From NCBI GenBank assembly GCA_963777355.1, contig CAVZQK010000020.1, positions 186,001-250,000 on the forward strand: a stretch of 64,000 nucleotides of DNA. Direction: 5' to 3'. Each line of letters starts with the position of its first letter. Position 1 is the stretch's first letter. The notes beneath the pieces were generated by a model. That model was not told the origin of the DNA. It ran no database searches and was given only the letters and a program-made list of their open reading frames with translations. The translations under genes and the position numbers were made by a program. This DNA comes from DATJHM01 sp963777355. GTDB taxonomy: Bacteria > Chloroflexota > Ktedonobacteria > Ktedonobacterales > Ktedonobacteraceae. This document shows, one piece after another, positions 38,930 through 48,767 of the stretch.

Positions 38930-39430
38930 AACAAACCCATTGCCTCCAACCAAATCAGACCGGTAGGCAATTGCCTCTCTCGCCCAAAGAAAGGAAGCAA
39001 ACGGGCTGCGTAGGGACACCATGAAGCGTGCAGGCAACGTCCCCGCGCAGCTGCTCCTCGCTCGCACGCGCAATCGTGTCCTCTCCCCCTGCGATCCTCT
39101 CCCTGCAACAATGTGTCCGGGAGAGATGAGCGTTCAGTGCGCACCCAATCTGCGGAGCGAGAGGATCGCTCGGCGAGGCGGTCAGAGATCAACAGCCGAC
39201 CCTACCTGGTTTCTGCGGCGCGAGAAAGGTGGTCGAAGCTCCTCGCCCGCACGCACAATCGTGTCCTCTCCCCCAGCGATCCTCTCCCCCTGCAACAGGT
39301 TCTCCGGGAGAGAGCTCCTCTCCCCGCTTGTCGTTTGGTTGGAGGCAATGGGACAAGCCAGTCCCTTACCTGTTTTTTCGGGCGAGAGGATCAACATCCG
39401 CTCCTACCTGGTTTTTGGTAAAAAGCATGA
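38930..39430 (+). repeat. Dispersed GC-rich non-coding repeat, copies C and D
   Basis: Copy C (about 38950-39125) contains GGGACACCATGAAGCGTG (39013-39030), then CGCACGCGCAATCGTGTCC and ..CTGCAACAATGTGTCCGGG before GAGAGATGAGC. Copy D (about 39190-39320) repeats CGCACGCACAATCGTGTCC, CTGCAACAGG and CTCCGGGAGAGAG. They match copies A (14.2-14.5 kb) and B (22.2-22.4 kb). The block separates gcvH from gcvPA and has no gene-like reading frame. Confidence 0.6.
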
Positions 39431-39445
39431 GCAATCTTTGAAAAT

Positions 39446-39476
39446 TTGGCTAGTGAATGGTTATATGCGATATAAT
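39446..39476 (+). promoter_or_regulatory. Probable promoter of gcvPA-gcvPB
   Basis: A perfect TATAAT at 39471-39476 with TTGGCT at 39446-39451 (19-base spacer; -35 is weak). It lies about 370 bases before the gcvPA start, implying a long leader. Confidence 0.45.
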
Positions 39477-39482
39477 GTCTTA

Positions 39483-39848
39483 AGCTATCAAAAAGTTGGT
39501 AGCATAGCTCGGTTTTCCAGCGCAGGTTTCAGTACCCTCAAGCGGGCCGGGAAAGAATATACACCCTACCGTCACTGAGGAGGAATCATACACCAGGAAA
39601 AACGAAAAGGTCAAGCGGAGATGCACCAGGGGGATATCGCGTGCCAGTCGGTGCCCGGAGCGTATGGTTTCCGGGGCTTGTGGTTTACAAAGGATGTCGC
39701 AGACAAGATCCTAACCTCCCTCGCCCCTATCAGACCTTACCTTCAAAACATTTCCCGACCTCACTCTCGTCTATACAACTTGAGCTAGAGGCTTATTTTT
39801 TAAAATTTTCATGCCATAACAGCGCCCAAAGCAAGGGAAGGTCTTTTT
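39483..39848 (+). other. Long 5' leader of gcvPA, no known riboswitch recognised
   Basis: About 365 bases without a supported gene, containing short self-complementary stretches such as CCGGAGCG..TTTCCGG near 39655-39677 and an isolated GAGGAGG at 39580-39586. I looked for the glycine riboswitch and for cobalamin-, SAM- and folate-type boxes and did not find them. An unassigned regulatory RNA is possible but not shown. Confidence 0.35.
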
Positions 39849-41196
39849 ATGAGTTATGTACCTAATACAGCGGAAGAGCAGCAAGCGATGCTTGCCAGTC
39901 TCGGTCTTTCAACCATTGAAGACCTGCTCACGCCAGTGCCACAGGAGGTGCGCCTGGAGCGTCCTCTCGATCTACCACCCGCACTCTCAGAGCCGGATCT
40001 GAAACGTGTTATGTCGCGTATGGCTGCGAAAAATGCCAATCTGGATACGACTATCTCATTCCTGGGCGCTGGCACCTACGATCACGCAATTCCCAGTGTT
40101 GTCCCGCATCTCCAGCGCCGCTCTGAGTTTGTGACCTCGTATACGCCCTATCAGCCGGAAGTCAGCCAGGGGATGCTTCAGACGATCTACGAATTTCAGA
40201 CGATGGTCTGCCAGATTACCGGTCTGGATATCGCGAACGCCTCTCTCTATGATGGTTCAACCGCCCTGGTCGAAGCCGTATTGCTGGCCCTGGGTCCCGG
40301 TGGGCGCGGAGAGGTTGTCGTATCGATGGCCGTCGATCCGCAGTATCGGCAGGTGTTACAGACCTATGCCTTCTCGCGTGGCTTTACAATTAAAGAAGTT
40401 CCTTTCCAGAATGGTGTCACCTCGCTCGAAGCACTGGATGCCGCCGTTACGCGCTAAAACCGCCGCCGTGATTGTGCAGCAGCCGAACTTCTTTGGCTGC
40501 ATCGAAGATGTCCAGGCTATCGAGTCAATTGCCCATAGGGGCAAGAGCCTGTTTATTACCGCCATCACCGAGCCGGCCTCGCTGGGCATTCTCACCGCGC
40601 CCGGTAGTTATAACGCGGATATCGCCGTTGGCGAGCTGATGAGTTTCGGCAATACGATGAGCTATGGTGCTCCGGCACTGGGCTTTATGGCGGCCAAACA
40701 AAAGTTTATGCGTCTGCTCCCTGGTCGCCTGGTTGGGCAGACGGTGGAAGAGGGAGAGAAGAAACAAACAGGGTATGTATTGACGCTTCAGACGCGTGAG
40801 CAGCATATTCGGCGCGAGCGTGCGACCTCGAATATCTGCACCAATCAGTCTCTGCTGGCGGTTGGTGCGACGATCTTCCTGGCCGCACTTGGTAAGCAGG
40901 GATTTCGCGATCTGGGTGAACTCTGTTTGCAGAAAGCTCATTATGCCTTTCGCCAGATCACAGCGCTGCCAGGATACGAAGCGGCATTTAGTGGACCGTT
41001 CTTCGATGAATTCGTTATCAAGGCCCCTGTCTCATCTGCGAAGATCGAGCAGCAGCTTGAACAGGCAGGTATTCTTGGGGGTTATCACCTGGAGCAGAGC
41101 TATCCTGGATTGGATAATCACATCCTGTTCTGCGTCACTGAGACACGCACAAAAGCCGAGATTGACCAGCTCGTTGCAGTTCTGAAAGAGGTATAG
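39849..41196 (+). CDS. gcvPA: Glycine dehydrogenase (decarboxylating) subunit 1 (frame break near 40455)
   Basis: About 448 residues once joined. The P protein decarboxylates glycine with PLP and loads the aminomethyl group on GcvH; in many bacteria it is split in two subunits. Subunit 1 hallmarks: 'YVPNTAEEQQAMLASLG', 'FLGAGTYDHAIPSVVPHLQRRSEF', 'YTPYQPEVSQGMLQTIYEFQTM', 'NASLYDGSTALVEAV', 'QQPNFFGCIED' and 'TREQHIRRERATSNICTNQSL'. The first frame ends after 'LDAAVTR'; removing one base of ACGCGCT (40450-40457) gives 'LDAAVTAKTAAVIVQQPNFFG'. The second frame is intact to the stop at 41196, two bases before gcvPB. Confidence 0.92.
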
Positions 41197-41198
41197 GT

Positions 41199-42685
41199 AT
41201 GAGTGTTGAGAAGCTGATTTTTGAAAAAGGGGCTCCTGGTCGGCGTGCGGCGACGATGCCAGAGATGGATGTACCAACGGAGGCGCTGGCAGATCTTTTA
41301 CCTGCGGCAATGCTGAGAACTGAACCGGCTGTATTGCCCGAAGTGAGCGAGATAGAAGTGGTGCGCCACTATACGCATCTTTCACAGCGCAACTTTGGCG
41401 TGGATACGGGCTTCTATCCTCTGGGCTCCTGTACGATGAAATATAATCCCAAGTTAAACGAGGATATGGCTGCGTTGCCAGGGTTCGCACATATCCATCC
41501 TTTGCAACCGGATCATACAGTACAGGGTGCGATTCAGCTTATCTATGAGCTGGAGCAGGCACTCGCTGAGATCGCTGGCATGACGCGTGTGACTTGCAGC
41601 CTTCTGCCGGTGCGCATGGCGAGTTGACCGGATTGATGCTGATTAAGGCTTATCATCAGAGCCGGGGCGAGGGACATCGCAATATCGTCTTGATTCCTGA
41701 CAATGCACATGGCACCAATCCGGCAAGCGCCACTCTGGCGGATTATAAGGCGGTTGAGGTCAGGACCGATCCGGCTACGGGCGGCGTAGAGCTGGAGCAT
41801 CTGCACGCACTTCTGGAGGCGAACGCGGCCAGCATTGCGGCAATTATGTTGACGAACCCTAATACGCTTGGTCTCTTTGATAGCAAGATCGCCGAGGTTG
41901 CCCGCCAGGTTCACGAGGTTGGCGGACAGTTGTATTATGATGGCGCGAACGCGAACGCCGTTATGGGAATTACGCGTCCGGGCGATATGGGCTTCGACGT
42001 GGTTCACTTTAATCTGCATAAGACCTGTAGTACTCCGCATGGTGGTGGTGGTCCAGGTGCGGGTCCAATTGGTGTGAAAGCGCATCTTGTCCCCTTCCTG
42101 CCGGGTCCTCTGCCCGCGAAGAATGAGGATGGTAGCTATGCCTGGAAGGATGCAGGGCCACAGTCGATTGGGAAAGTGCGGGCCAATCTGGGCAACTTTG
42201 GCGTGCTGGTGCGGGCCTATACCTATATTCGCACGAATGGACCTGATGGACTGCGCCACGTCTCGGAGAGCGCGATTCTCAACGCGAACTATCTGAAGCA
42301 TGAGCTAGCGAGCGATTACGATGTGGCCTTTCCGCAGACCTGTCAGCACGAATTTGTGGTGAGTGCGCAGAAGCAGAAAGATGAGCACGGCGTTACGGCT
42401 CTGGATATCGCCAAGCGTCTGCTCGACTTTGGCATGTATGCGCCAACGACGTACTTTCCCTTGATTGTCCACGAGGCCCTGATGATTGAGCCAACCGAGA
42501 CGGAGACGCGCGAGACGCTGGACGAGTTTGTCAGTGTCATGCGCCAGATCGCGGAGGAGGCTCGCACTAATCCAGAGATTGTGACTACGGCTCCACATAC
42601 GACGGTTGTGGGGCGGCTCGACCAGGCTCTTGCGGCGCGTAAGCCCAATCTGCGCTGGAGGTCCGGCCAGGAAGTTACACACTAA
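41199..42685 (+). CDS. gcvPB: Glycine dehydrogenase (decarboxylating) subunit 2 (frame break near 41600)
   Basis: About 495 residues once joined. Partner of GcvPA and carrier of the PLP Lys, seen in 'FNLHKTCSTPHGGGGPGAGPIG'. Other hallmarks are 'FYPLGSCTMKYNPKLNEDMA', 'DNAHGTNPASATLA', 'ANAVMGITRPGDMGFDVVH' and 'FPLIVHEALMIEPTETE'. The frame shifts by -1 at GTGACTTGCAG (41590-41600); adding a T gives 'RVTLQPSAGAHGELTGLM', the conserved sequence. A terminator follows directly. Confidence 0.92.
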
Positions 42686-42688
42686 AGA

Positions 42689-42722
42689 AATGAGAGCAGG
42701 CTTGTGTGGGCCTGCTCTTCTT
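42689..42722 (+). terminator. Terminator after gcvPB
   Basis: AGAGCAGGC pairs with GCCTGCTCT around a short loop, followed by TCTTTTTGGG. It lies four bases after the gcvPB stop. Confidence 0.8.
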
Positions 42723-43258
42723 TTTGGGTTTATGCTACGACAAGGGTTCGAGCTCTCTCCCCCACGGAATGCGCAACGAGCTGCACTCCCAAACGAATTG
42801 GCTCTCTACGCTCTTTTGTGCTGCTGTGTTTTCTGTGAGGAAGTGCTCTTCCCACTCGGTTTCCAGCAAGCAAGCTCGGTGACCAAGAGAGCTTCTGAAG
42901 CCACTTTCCACGGCACAGCCTACTTGTTGAAATCTCGTTGCGCATCCTGTGGGCGTGCTCGCCTCTCGGACCTTTCGTCGCGCTATGAAAACTGCTCCAA
43001 TGAGGATTCGCCCATTCACAAAAGCAAGATGTGCTCGATATTGGCCCCTCATTTCTCGATTTAGAGGGATGGAAATCATAGAATCAAGTATATTCGGCAA
43101 TTAACACTTACAGCATTGCGCAAGCGCTTCCTAAGAACGTGAAATTACCATGACCATATTCATAGTTTATAAACTTCTGTAAAAAACCTTGCCCTTCTCC
43201 TTAGAAATGCTTTATGATAGTTGTAGGAAGATACATTTCTTCAGAAAGGAAAAGGTGT
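42723..43258. other. Intergenic region, no gene recognised
   Basis: Spacer between the gcv operon and the first orphan gene. Overlapping open frames on both strands lack a family signature and ribosome binding sites. A GGTTCGAGCTC string at 42747 resembles a tRNA T-arm but has no acceptor or anticodon arm around it. Confidence 0.4.
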
Positions 43259-43768
43259 ATGTTAGCCCATGAACCCAAAGAGGTTATTCATTCTTACTTG
43301 CTTAATTCAGCTCATCTAGGAGACGACGTTGCTGTGCCTCACTCTATTCATATTCTAAGAGAGCAACAAATAGACCAATTTCTCTCCTTCATTATCACAT
43401 ACACAACTCAGCCTCAAGAACAACGGTACATATATATGCAAGTCGCGCAGGCTGGGGAGGATATGTGGAGCTTTTCTGATTTTCAGATGATGGGAGGATA
43501 TAGGGCGAAAGATCTTACTCAAAATATGCGACCTCAAATTGCATGGACTCGATCTTGTGATAACTATGGCACCCTTTGCGCTCTCGCGTCTTTTCCCAGT
43601 CCAGAAGAGGCAACATATGTTCGCCTAAGAGAAGGCTCAAACGTTGTTTATGATGAACCATTAGAAAATGGTGTCCTCCTTTTCTTCACTAAACAGCACC
43701 TCCGAGAAAATCTTCACGTTGAACTCATCAATCATAATCATGACATGATTGACCAATATCTTATCTAA
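43259..43768 (+). CDS. Hypothetical protein
   Basis: 169 residues, not recognised. AGAAAGGAAAAGG lies just upstream of the ATG, which supports this start over the earlier one at 43214. The sequence has no signal peptide or membrane helix and mixes polar and aromatic residues ('QEQRYIYMQVAQAGEDMWSF', 'ATYVRLREGSNVVYDEP'), consistent with a small soluble domain. Codon use and AT content differ from the gcv genes. The next gene starts 85 bases downstream on the same strand. Confidence 0.5.
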   Translation: MLAHEPKEVIHSYLLNSAHLGDDVAVPHSIHILREQQIDQFLSFIITYTTQPQEQRYIYMQVAQAGEDMWSFSDFQMMGGYRAKDLTQNMRPQIAWTRSCDNYGTLCALASFPSPEEATYVRLREGSNVVYDEPLENGVLLFFTKQHLRENLHVELINHNHDMIDQYLI

Positions 43769-43853
43769 CGCGATGTGCAAGTTACTCTTGCCAAAGAAAA
43801 AGTTTATGAGGTATCCTCAGAAAAACCTAAACAACATTCTGAGGAGGACTCCC

Positions 43854-44449
43854 ATGAACCTGGACGATTTTATTATCACATGTTTTTGCTTGATTGACGA
43901 GATGGTGCCAATGATTGGTCTTGTAGCAATTATAATAATTGTCACTTTACCGCATCTCCAAACAGTAGCTCATGCAGCAACCAAAACCTCTAAGTTCAAT
44001 CTACAAACAAATCCTCAAGGTTTAAAACCTACGCCTCCAGACACAGATTATTGCCTCTCAGTTATAATTAATTCTGGCAATCTATCTGTAGTAAAATACA
44101 GTATTGGAGTAGGACAAAACTATGAAGTACTTATGAAAGTAGTGAATACATGCGGGGTAACATTAAATAATGGAGGAAGATGGAATTTTCAAGCAAAATT
44201 GATTGTTCTAACGGCAATATCCTAGGGCTTTATGCTAGTGGAAGTCTACCTGCAATGCCTGCCGGAGCGACACTCACAGTATTAGATCGTAGTAGGGTAT
44301 CCTTTTGCTCAGAGAGTGTTAACGGCGTTGAGATATCTAGAACATTACCTATTCAGGTAACATTCTATGGAAATGCAGCCAGCAGTTATAAGGTAGGTCC
44401 AACAACTGTCCCTGCTGAGGCATATACAGGGGTAGCTACTCTTTATTAG
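43854..44449 (+). CDS. Hypothetical exported protein (frame break near 44192)
   Basis: About 198 residues once joined; function not recognised. GAGGAGGACTCCC precedes the ATG. A membrane/signal segment 'MIGLVAIIIIVTLPHLQTVAHA' ends in AHA-A, a plausible signal peptidase site. The mature part has 'YCLSVIINSGNLSVVKYSIGVGQNYEV' and, after the break, 'NILGLYASGSLPAMPAGATLTVLDRSRVSFCSES', which reads as a beta-rich, secreted domain with paired Cys. The frame shifts by -1 within ATTTTCAAGCAAAATTG (44185-44200); one missing base would join the halves. Confidence 0.5.
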
Positions 44450-44467
44450 GCTTACGATTTTAGTTTT

Positions 44468-44600
44468 AGGCATGGTTCAAATCAATGTGACACTTTGTAC
44501 GATAGCGCAGACCTATAAACAAAGCGTTTTGAGCCTGGCAGAGATGAATTTTGCCTGTTCAAAGTGTCACATTGATCTGAGCTTGTATTGAACCATGCCT
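44468..44600. mobile_element. MITE-like element
   Basis: 133 bases bounded by AGGCATGGTTCAA (44468-44480) and its exact inverse (44588-44600), with an inner inverted pair ATCAATGTGACACTTTG (44481-44497) and its inverse (44560-44576). TTA flanks GGCATGG on the left and follows CCATGCC on the right, consistent with a 3-bp target duplication. It has no coding capacity and would fold into a long hairpin. Confidence 0.6.
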
Positions 44601-44602
44601 TA

Positions 44603-45060
44603 GCATTATAGCTAAATTCGTTATTAACTGTCCTCCTATAGAAAATGGCTCATGTCCACTTTTGATACTACTGGCGAATCCTCGAAAATGCAGAGACGAA
44701 GCCATGCACACAAAGCACTGGCGAAGAATGCGCCACAAAGCCGTTTCCTCTTGCTTCAAGTATCGAGGAGACTCATCCTCTTGAGCGTGAATTGTAGAGA
44801 GAAAAAAGATCCCAGTCATTTGTCTATCAGGTCAGCTTCAGCCTCTTCTCAGCGGCTCCCATAAAGAGGCCACTGAGAAGGGTTCGCCATCAGTATCACC
44901 TTTGGTGAATCAGAGAATGAATAAGCTTATCAGTGTAGTAGATGAGCTTATGAGAGGTGCCCAATTTGCTCTTGAAGAAGGATATTGCATTTAGAAATGC
45001 TATAAATTTAGTTTGCCGTTCGCAATTAAAAAATAGGAAACACACTTTTCACAGAGAAAT
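44603..45060. other. Intergenic region, no gene recognised
   Basis: Spacer between the MITE-like element and the IS remnant. An imperfect hairpin lies around 44846-44881 (CTTCTCAGCGGCT with AGAGGCCACTGAGAAG). The junction with the IS remnant near 45050 marks a change from AT-rich to GC-rich sequence. Confidence 0.35.
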
Positions 45061-45063
45061 ATC

Positions 45064-45363
45064 TTGAGCCAATTATACATTGGTTTCTATACCTCGGACA
45101 AAGGCATCCTCCCTCTGACTGCCGACTCCGCTGGGTGGTTCGCCTGGCTGGCCAGCACGACGACCCTCACCTTTGCTGGCCGTCATGGCTCTTTTACTGC
45201 CACGCGCCGCTTACGCCGGGGCAAGCGCGTCCAAAGTTGGAATGTCTACCGCTGCCTGCATGGCCGTTCCTGCACCCTCTACGCGGGCATGACCATGACG
45301 TTGACCACTGCTCGTCTGGAAGGACTTGCCGGGCAGCTTCTGACGCGCTTATCACCCCTGTAA
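45064..45363 (+). pseudogene. Truncated companion gene of an IS701-type element
   Basis: About 99 codons homologous to the C-terminal domain of the IS-encoded protein at 63127-63912. Shared positions include 'G(I/V)(L/V)P..ADS..WF.W', 'F.G..GS(F/Y).ATR.L(R/K)(R/K)G', a conserved basic/aromatic stretch with Cys and '(T/A)(L/I)T.ARLE..A'. The N-terminal half of the full protein is missing, so this is a remnant, diverged rather than a recent copy. It is followed at 45407-45422 by the IS right end, which abuts the CRISPR array. Confidence 0.6.
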
Positions 45364-45406
45364 GCTGAGCTGTTCCGAGCACGCTGGGCTTGGGATTCCC
45401 AAAAAG

Positions 45407-45422
45407 AAGTGCAACTGTAGTG
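45407..45422 (+). mobile_element. IS701-type right terminal repeat abutting CRISPR array 1
   Basis: AAGTGCAACTGTAGTG is the exact inverse of the left end of the intact IS at 61485-61500. The next bases, CATTTAGCC (45423-45431), are the last nine bases of a CRISPR repeat, followed by a normal 36-base spacer. The IS therefore interrupted a repeat of array 1. Confidence 0.75.
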
Positions 45423-47355
45423 CATTTAGCCTATGGACGACATATTGACTCGCATGGCGGCTTGACAGTCTCAATCCCTCAAGGGCCGCCACTCCCATTT
45501 AGCCTCGTCATTTACGCTATTACCATATATGCAATTCGTCTCAATCCCTCAAGGGCCGCCACTCACCATTTAGCCCGCAAAGCTAATCAAGCTCGGTCTA
45601 TATGGCCGTTAACGTCTCAATCCCTCAAGGGCCGCCACCCCCATTTAGCCAATAAAGCTATATTGACGGTTTGTGGAATGATCAGGAGTCTCAATCCCTC
45701 AAGGGCCGCCACCACCATTTAGCCAGGAGACACTTACACTAGATCGCTGCAGTCCTGACAGAGTCTCAATCCCTCAAGGGCCGCCACCACCATTTAGCCA
45801 TAATAGCTGAATCAGAGAGGAAGTTGCGTACAAAAAAATGTCTCAATCCCTCAAGGGCCGCCACTCCCATTTAGCCTCGTAATGCAAATGACGTTCAAGA
45901 CCTAGGTAATGATTGTCTCGATCCCTCAAGGGCCGCCACTCACCATTTAGCCTCACCATGATGTGCATGACTACCCTCATGGTCTGCAAGTCTCAATCCC
46001 TCAAGGGCCGCCACTCCCATTTAGCCGCTAACATGGCTAATCTGACAATACTATAGGTTATGTAGGTCTCAATCCCTCAAGGGCCGCCACTCCCATTTAG
46101 CCTCGAATTGAGCTAACGTTGGTTAGTGATTTCGTTGCATGGTCTCAATCCCTCAAGGGCCGCCACTCCCATTTAGCCAAAGCGATAGCGAGTACCTTGG
46201 GTTACCCGTCCTAACGTCTCAATCCCTCAAGGGCCGCCACTCCCATTTAGCCACGAAGCCCGTAGTCCATCGGGATGATCGAAGCCACAAGTCTCAATCC
46301 CTCAAGGGCCGCCACTCCCATTTAGCCAGTATCCCAAAGCAAAGATGGTACTTACATTCCAAAGTCTCAATCCCTCAAGGGCCGCCACTCCCATTTAGCC
46401 TTACGTCAATCTGGCAAATTTGACAGCCCATTACCACGTCTCAATCCCTCAAGGGCCGCCACTCCCATTTAGCCCCTGCGAGACTGATCACAACGTTGCA
46501 CGTGGTTCTCGCGTCTCAATCCCTCAAGGGCCGCCACTCCCATTTAGCCTCATGAAACCAGTGGATTACCATATACAATTGATTGTCTCAATCCCTCAAG
46601 GGCCGCCACTCCCATTTAGCCACTTATACGACATCGATACTTAGTGCGCTGACTGAGTATCACGTCTCAATCCCTCAAGGGCCACCACTCCCATTTAGCC
46701 GGTAATACGTTAGTAACGCGAGTGGCGAATGCGTCTCAATCCCTCAAGGGCCACCACTCCCATTTAGCCTTGTATAATTCTAGGCTATTGAACCTTAGGA
46801 GGTGTCTCAATCCCTCAAGGGCCGCCACTCCCATTTAGCCTCAATCAGCGTCATATTGCGTACAATCTCGTAATGCTCTAGTCTCAATCCCTCAAGGGCC
46901 ACCACTCCCATTTAGCCGAAAGCCATAGAACGCAACAAGTTCTGACATCAAGGGTCTCAATCCCTCAAGGGCCACCACTCCCATTTAGCCGCTAATTATA
47001 CTGGACCAAGGCTAGATGACAAGTAGTTGTTTACGTCTCAATCCCTCAAGGGCCACCACTCCCATTTAGCCGCATGCAGCTACACGTAATCATGTTCAGG
47101 ACGATGTCTCAATCCCTCAAGGGCCACCACTCCCATTTAGCCTTCGTTCTGAGGGTGCCACTTTTGAGACGGATCGTCTCAATCCCTCAAGGGCCACCAC
47201 TCCCATTTAGCCGCTGCATCCAGAACTGTCATTCACGTCTGCGACGTCTCAATCCCTCAAGGGCCACCACTCCCATTTAGCCCACTGCCGATTACGGCAT
47301 GCATCGGGGGCCTTCTAGTCTCAATCCCTCAAGGGACCGCCACTCTCATTTGCCG
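45423..47355 (-). CRISPR. CRISPR array 1, distal block (26 repeats plus a stub)
   Basis: Repeats of 37 bases starting GTCTCAATCCCTCAAGGG and ending CATTTAGCC on the plus strand, first full copy at 45468, last at 47318, with spacers of about 31-41 bases. Transcribed strand is minus, because the leader lies at the high-coordinate end and the repeat then ends ATTGAGAC. Variants are frequent: CTCACCATT at 45538 and 45915, CACCACCATT at 45688 and 45763, and GGGCCACCAC in eight of the nine repeats from 46664 to 47246. The repeat at 47318 is degenerate (GGGACCGCC, CTCATTTGCC). The left end is cut by an IS. Confidence 0.97.
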
Positions 47356-47677
47356 AAATGTCTTTTTATCTCTTTGATCGACCTATTTTTAGTACCAGAG
47401 CGTCTCATTTCTGGAAAACAAATTTCCTCCATATTGAGAGCCTTTCCTCCATTTCTCATTTTCCATTTTATTTCTGTCGCAAGTAACTATTGCTCAACGA
47501 CTCTCGATCTTCCTACGCAACGTCCCATTTTCTTGACCGATAATTGTACTCCCTCTTTAGCTCTGCAATACCAAGTGGCTTTCAATCCTTCTCAAGCTCG
47601 ATCTCCTTCCCATAGACTCGTGCTTTTCAGTGAACCTAAGTGATTTGCTGGAGTGGCAACTGGTAGGTGCTTCTATG
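47356..47677. other. Non-repeat interruption inside array 1
   Basis: About 322 bases without regular repeats, pyrimidine-rich on the plus strand. A degenerate repeat-like stub, CTTTCAATCCTTCTCAAG, is seen at 47579-47596. It may be a decayed leader of the distal block or an eroded stretch of array. The open frames across it are not gene-like. Confidence 0.6.
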
Positions 47678-48767
47678 GTCTCAATCCCTCAAGGGCCGCC
47701 ACTCCCATTTAGCCGTGCAAGCTCCATCACAGCCGATGACCAGCTGGTCTCAATCCCTCAAGGGCCGCCACTCCCATTTAGCCATAGTCAGTATGAGATT
47801 GTCACTAACGCTCTATGACAGGTCTCAATCCCTCAAGGGCCACCACTCCCATTTAGCCACAAACGCTATACGATTGATCTAGTGTCGATAGTCATCGTCT
47901 CAATCCCTCAAGGGCCGCCACTCCCATTTAGCCTACAACAGGCATGGTGTTATCAGTGCTTACTGTCCGACTTGTCTCAATCCCTCAAGGGCCGCCACTC
48001 CCATTTAGCCAATAGCTAGGATGAAATGCCACAGTCTGTCCAGCGTAGGTCTCAATCCCTCAAGGGCCGCCACTCCCATTTAGCCTCTTGATCTGGATAA
48101 ATTACGCACGTAATATCATGCATGGTCTCAATCCCTCAAGGGCCGCCACTCCCATTTAGCCGTAATAAAGGAGAATACACTGGTACGATATGTCTGAACG
48201 TCTCAATCCCTCAAGGGCCGCCACTCCCATTTAGCCCTAAAGCGCCAATACTCAACTCTCGATAGGCAGCAATGTCTCAATCCCTCAAGGGCCGCCACTC
48301 CCATTTAGCCCGTGAAGCAGCAATCTGCAATCGTGTCATGATTGCTGAGTCTCAATCCCTCAAGGGCCGCCACTCACCATTTAGCCCCATGCAGCAATCG
48401 TTAGACACATGTAGCGTTACATGTCTCAATCCCTCAAGGGCCGCCACTCCCATTTAGCCCTGCGCAGAGCTCTTGGTATTGTGTCAATCCTATTAGCTAT
48501 GTCTCAATCCCTCAAGGGCCGCCACTCACCATTTAGCCTGGCGCAATGTAGAATTGACAAACTGTCAAACTGACAGTGGTCTCAATCCCTCAAGGGCCGC
48601 CACTCACCATTTAGCCTATAAACTTTCAGATTGTACGCTGGAGACTATCCAAGCGTCTCAATCCCTCAAGGGCCGCCACTCCCATTTAGCCGTGCAAAGG
48701 GTATAAACTTGTACACATGCAGTATCTTTAGTCTCAATCCCTCAAGGGCCGCCACTCCCATTTAGCC
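47678..48767 (-). CRISPR. CRISPR array 1, leader-proximal block (15 repeats)
   Basis: Fifteen 37-38-base repeats at 47678, 47747, 47822, 47897, 47974, 48049, 48125, 48200, 48274, 48349, 48423, 48501, 48579, 48655 and 48731. Most match the consensus; 47822 carries the GGGCCACCAC variant and 48349, 48501 and 48579 the longer CTCACCATT form. The leader abuts the last repeat at 48768, so the newest spacers are at the right end and transcription runs leftwards. Confidence 0.98.

Noticed and set aside
42740..42760. tRNA-like GGTTCGAGCTC string
   Set aside because: No anticodon or acceptor stem can be drawn around it.
1614..44449. Programmed frameshifting as the cause of all frame breaks
   Set aside because: Sites share no slippery heptamer or downstream structure, shift in both directions and hit unrelated housekeeping genes; sequencing indels fit better.
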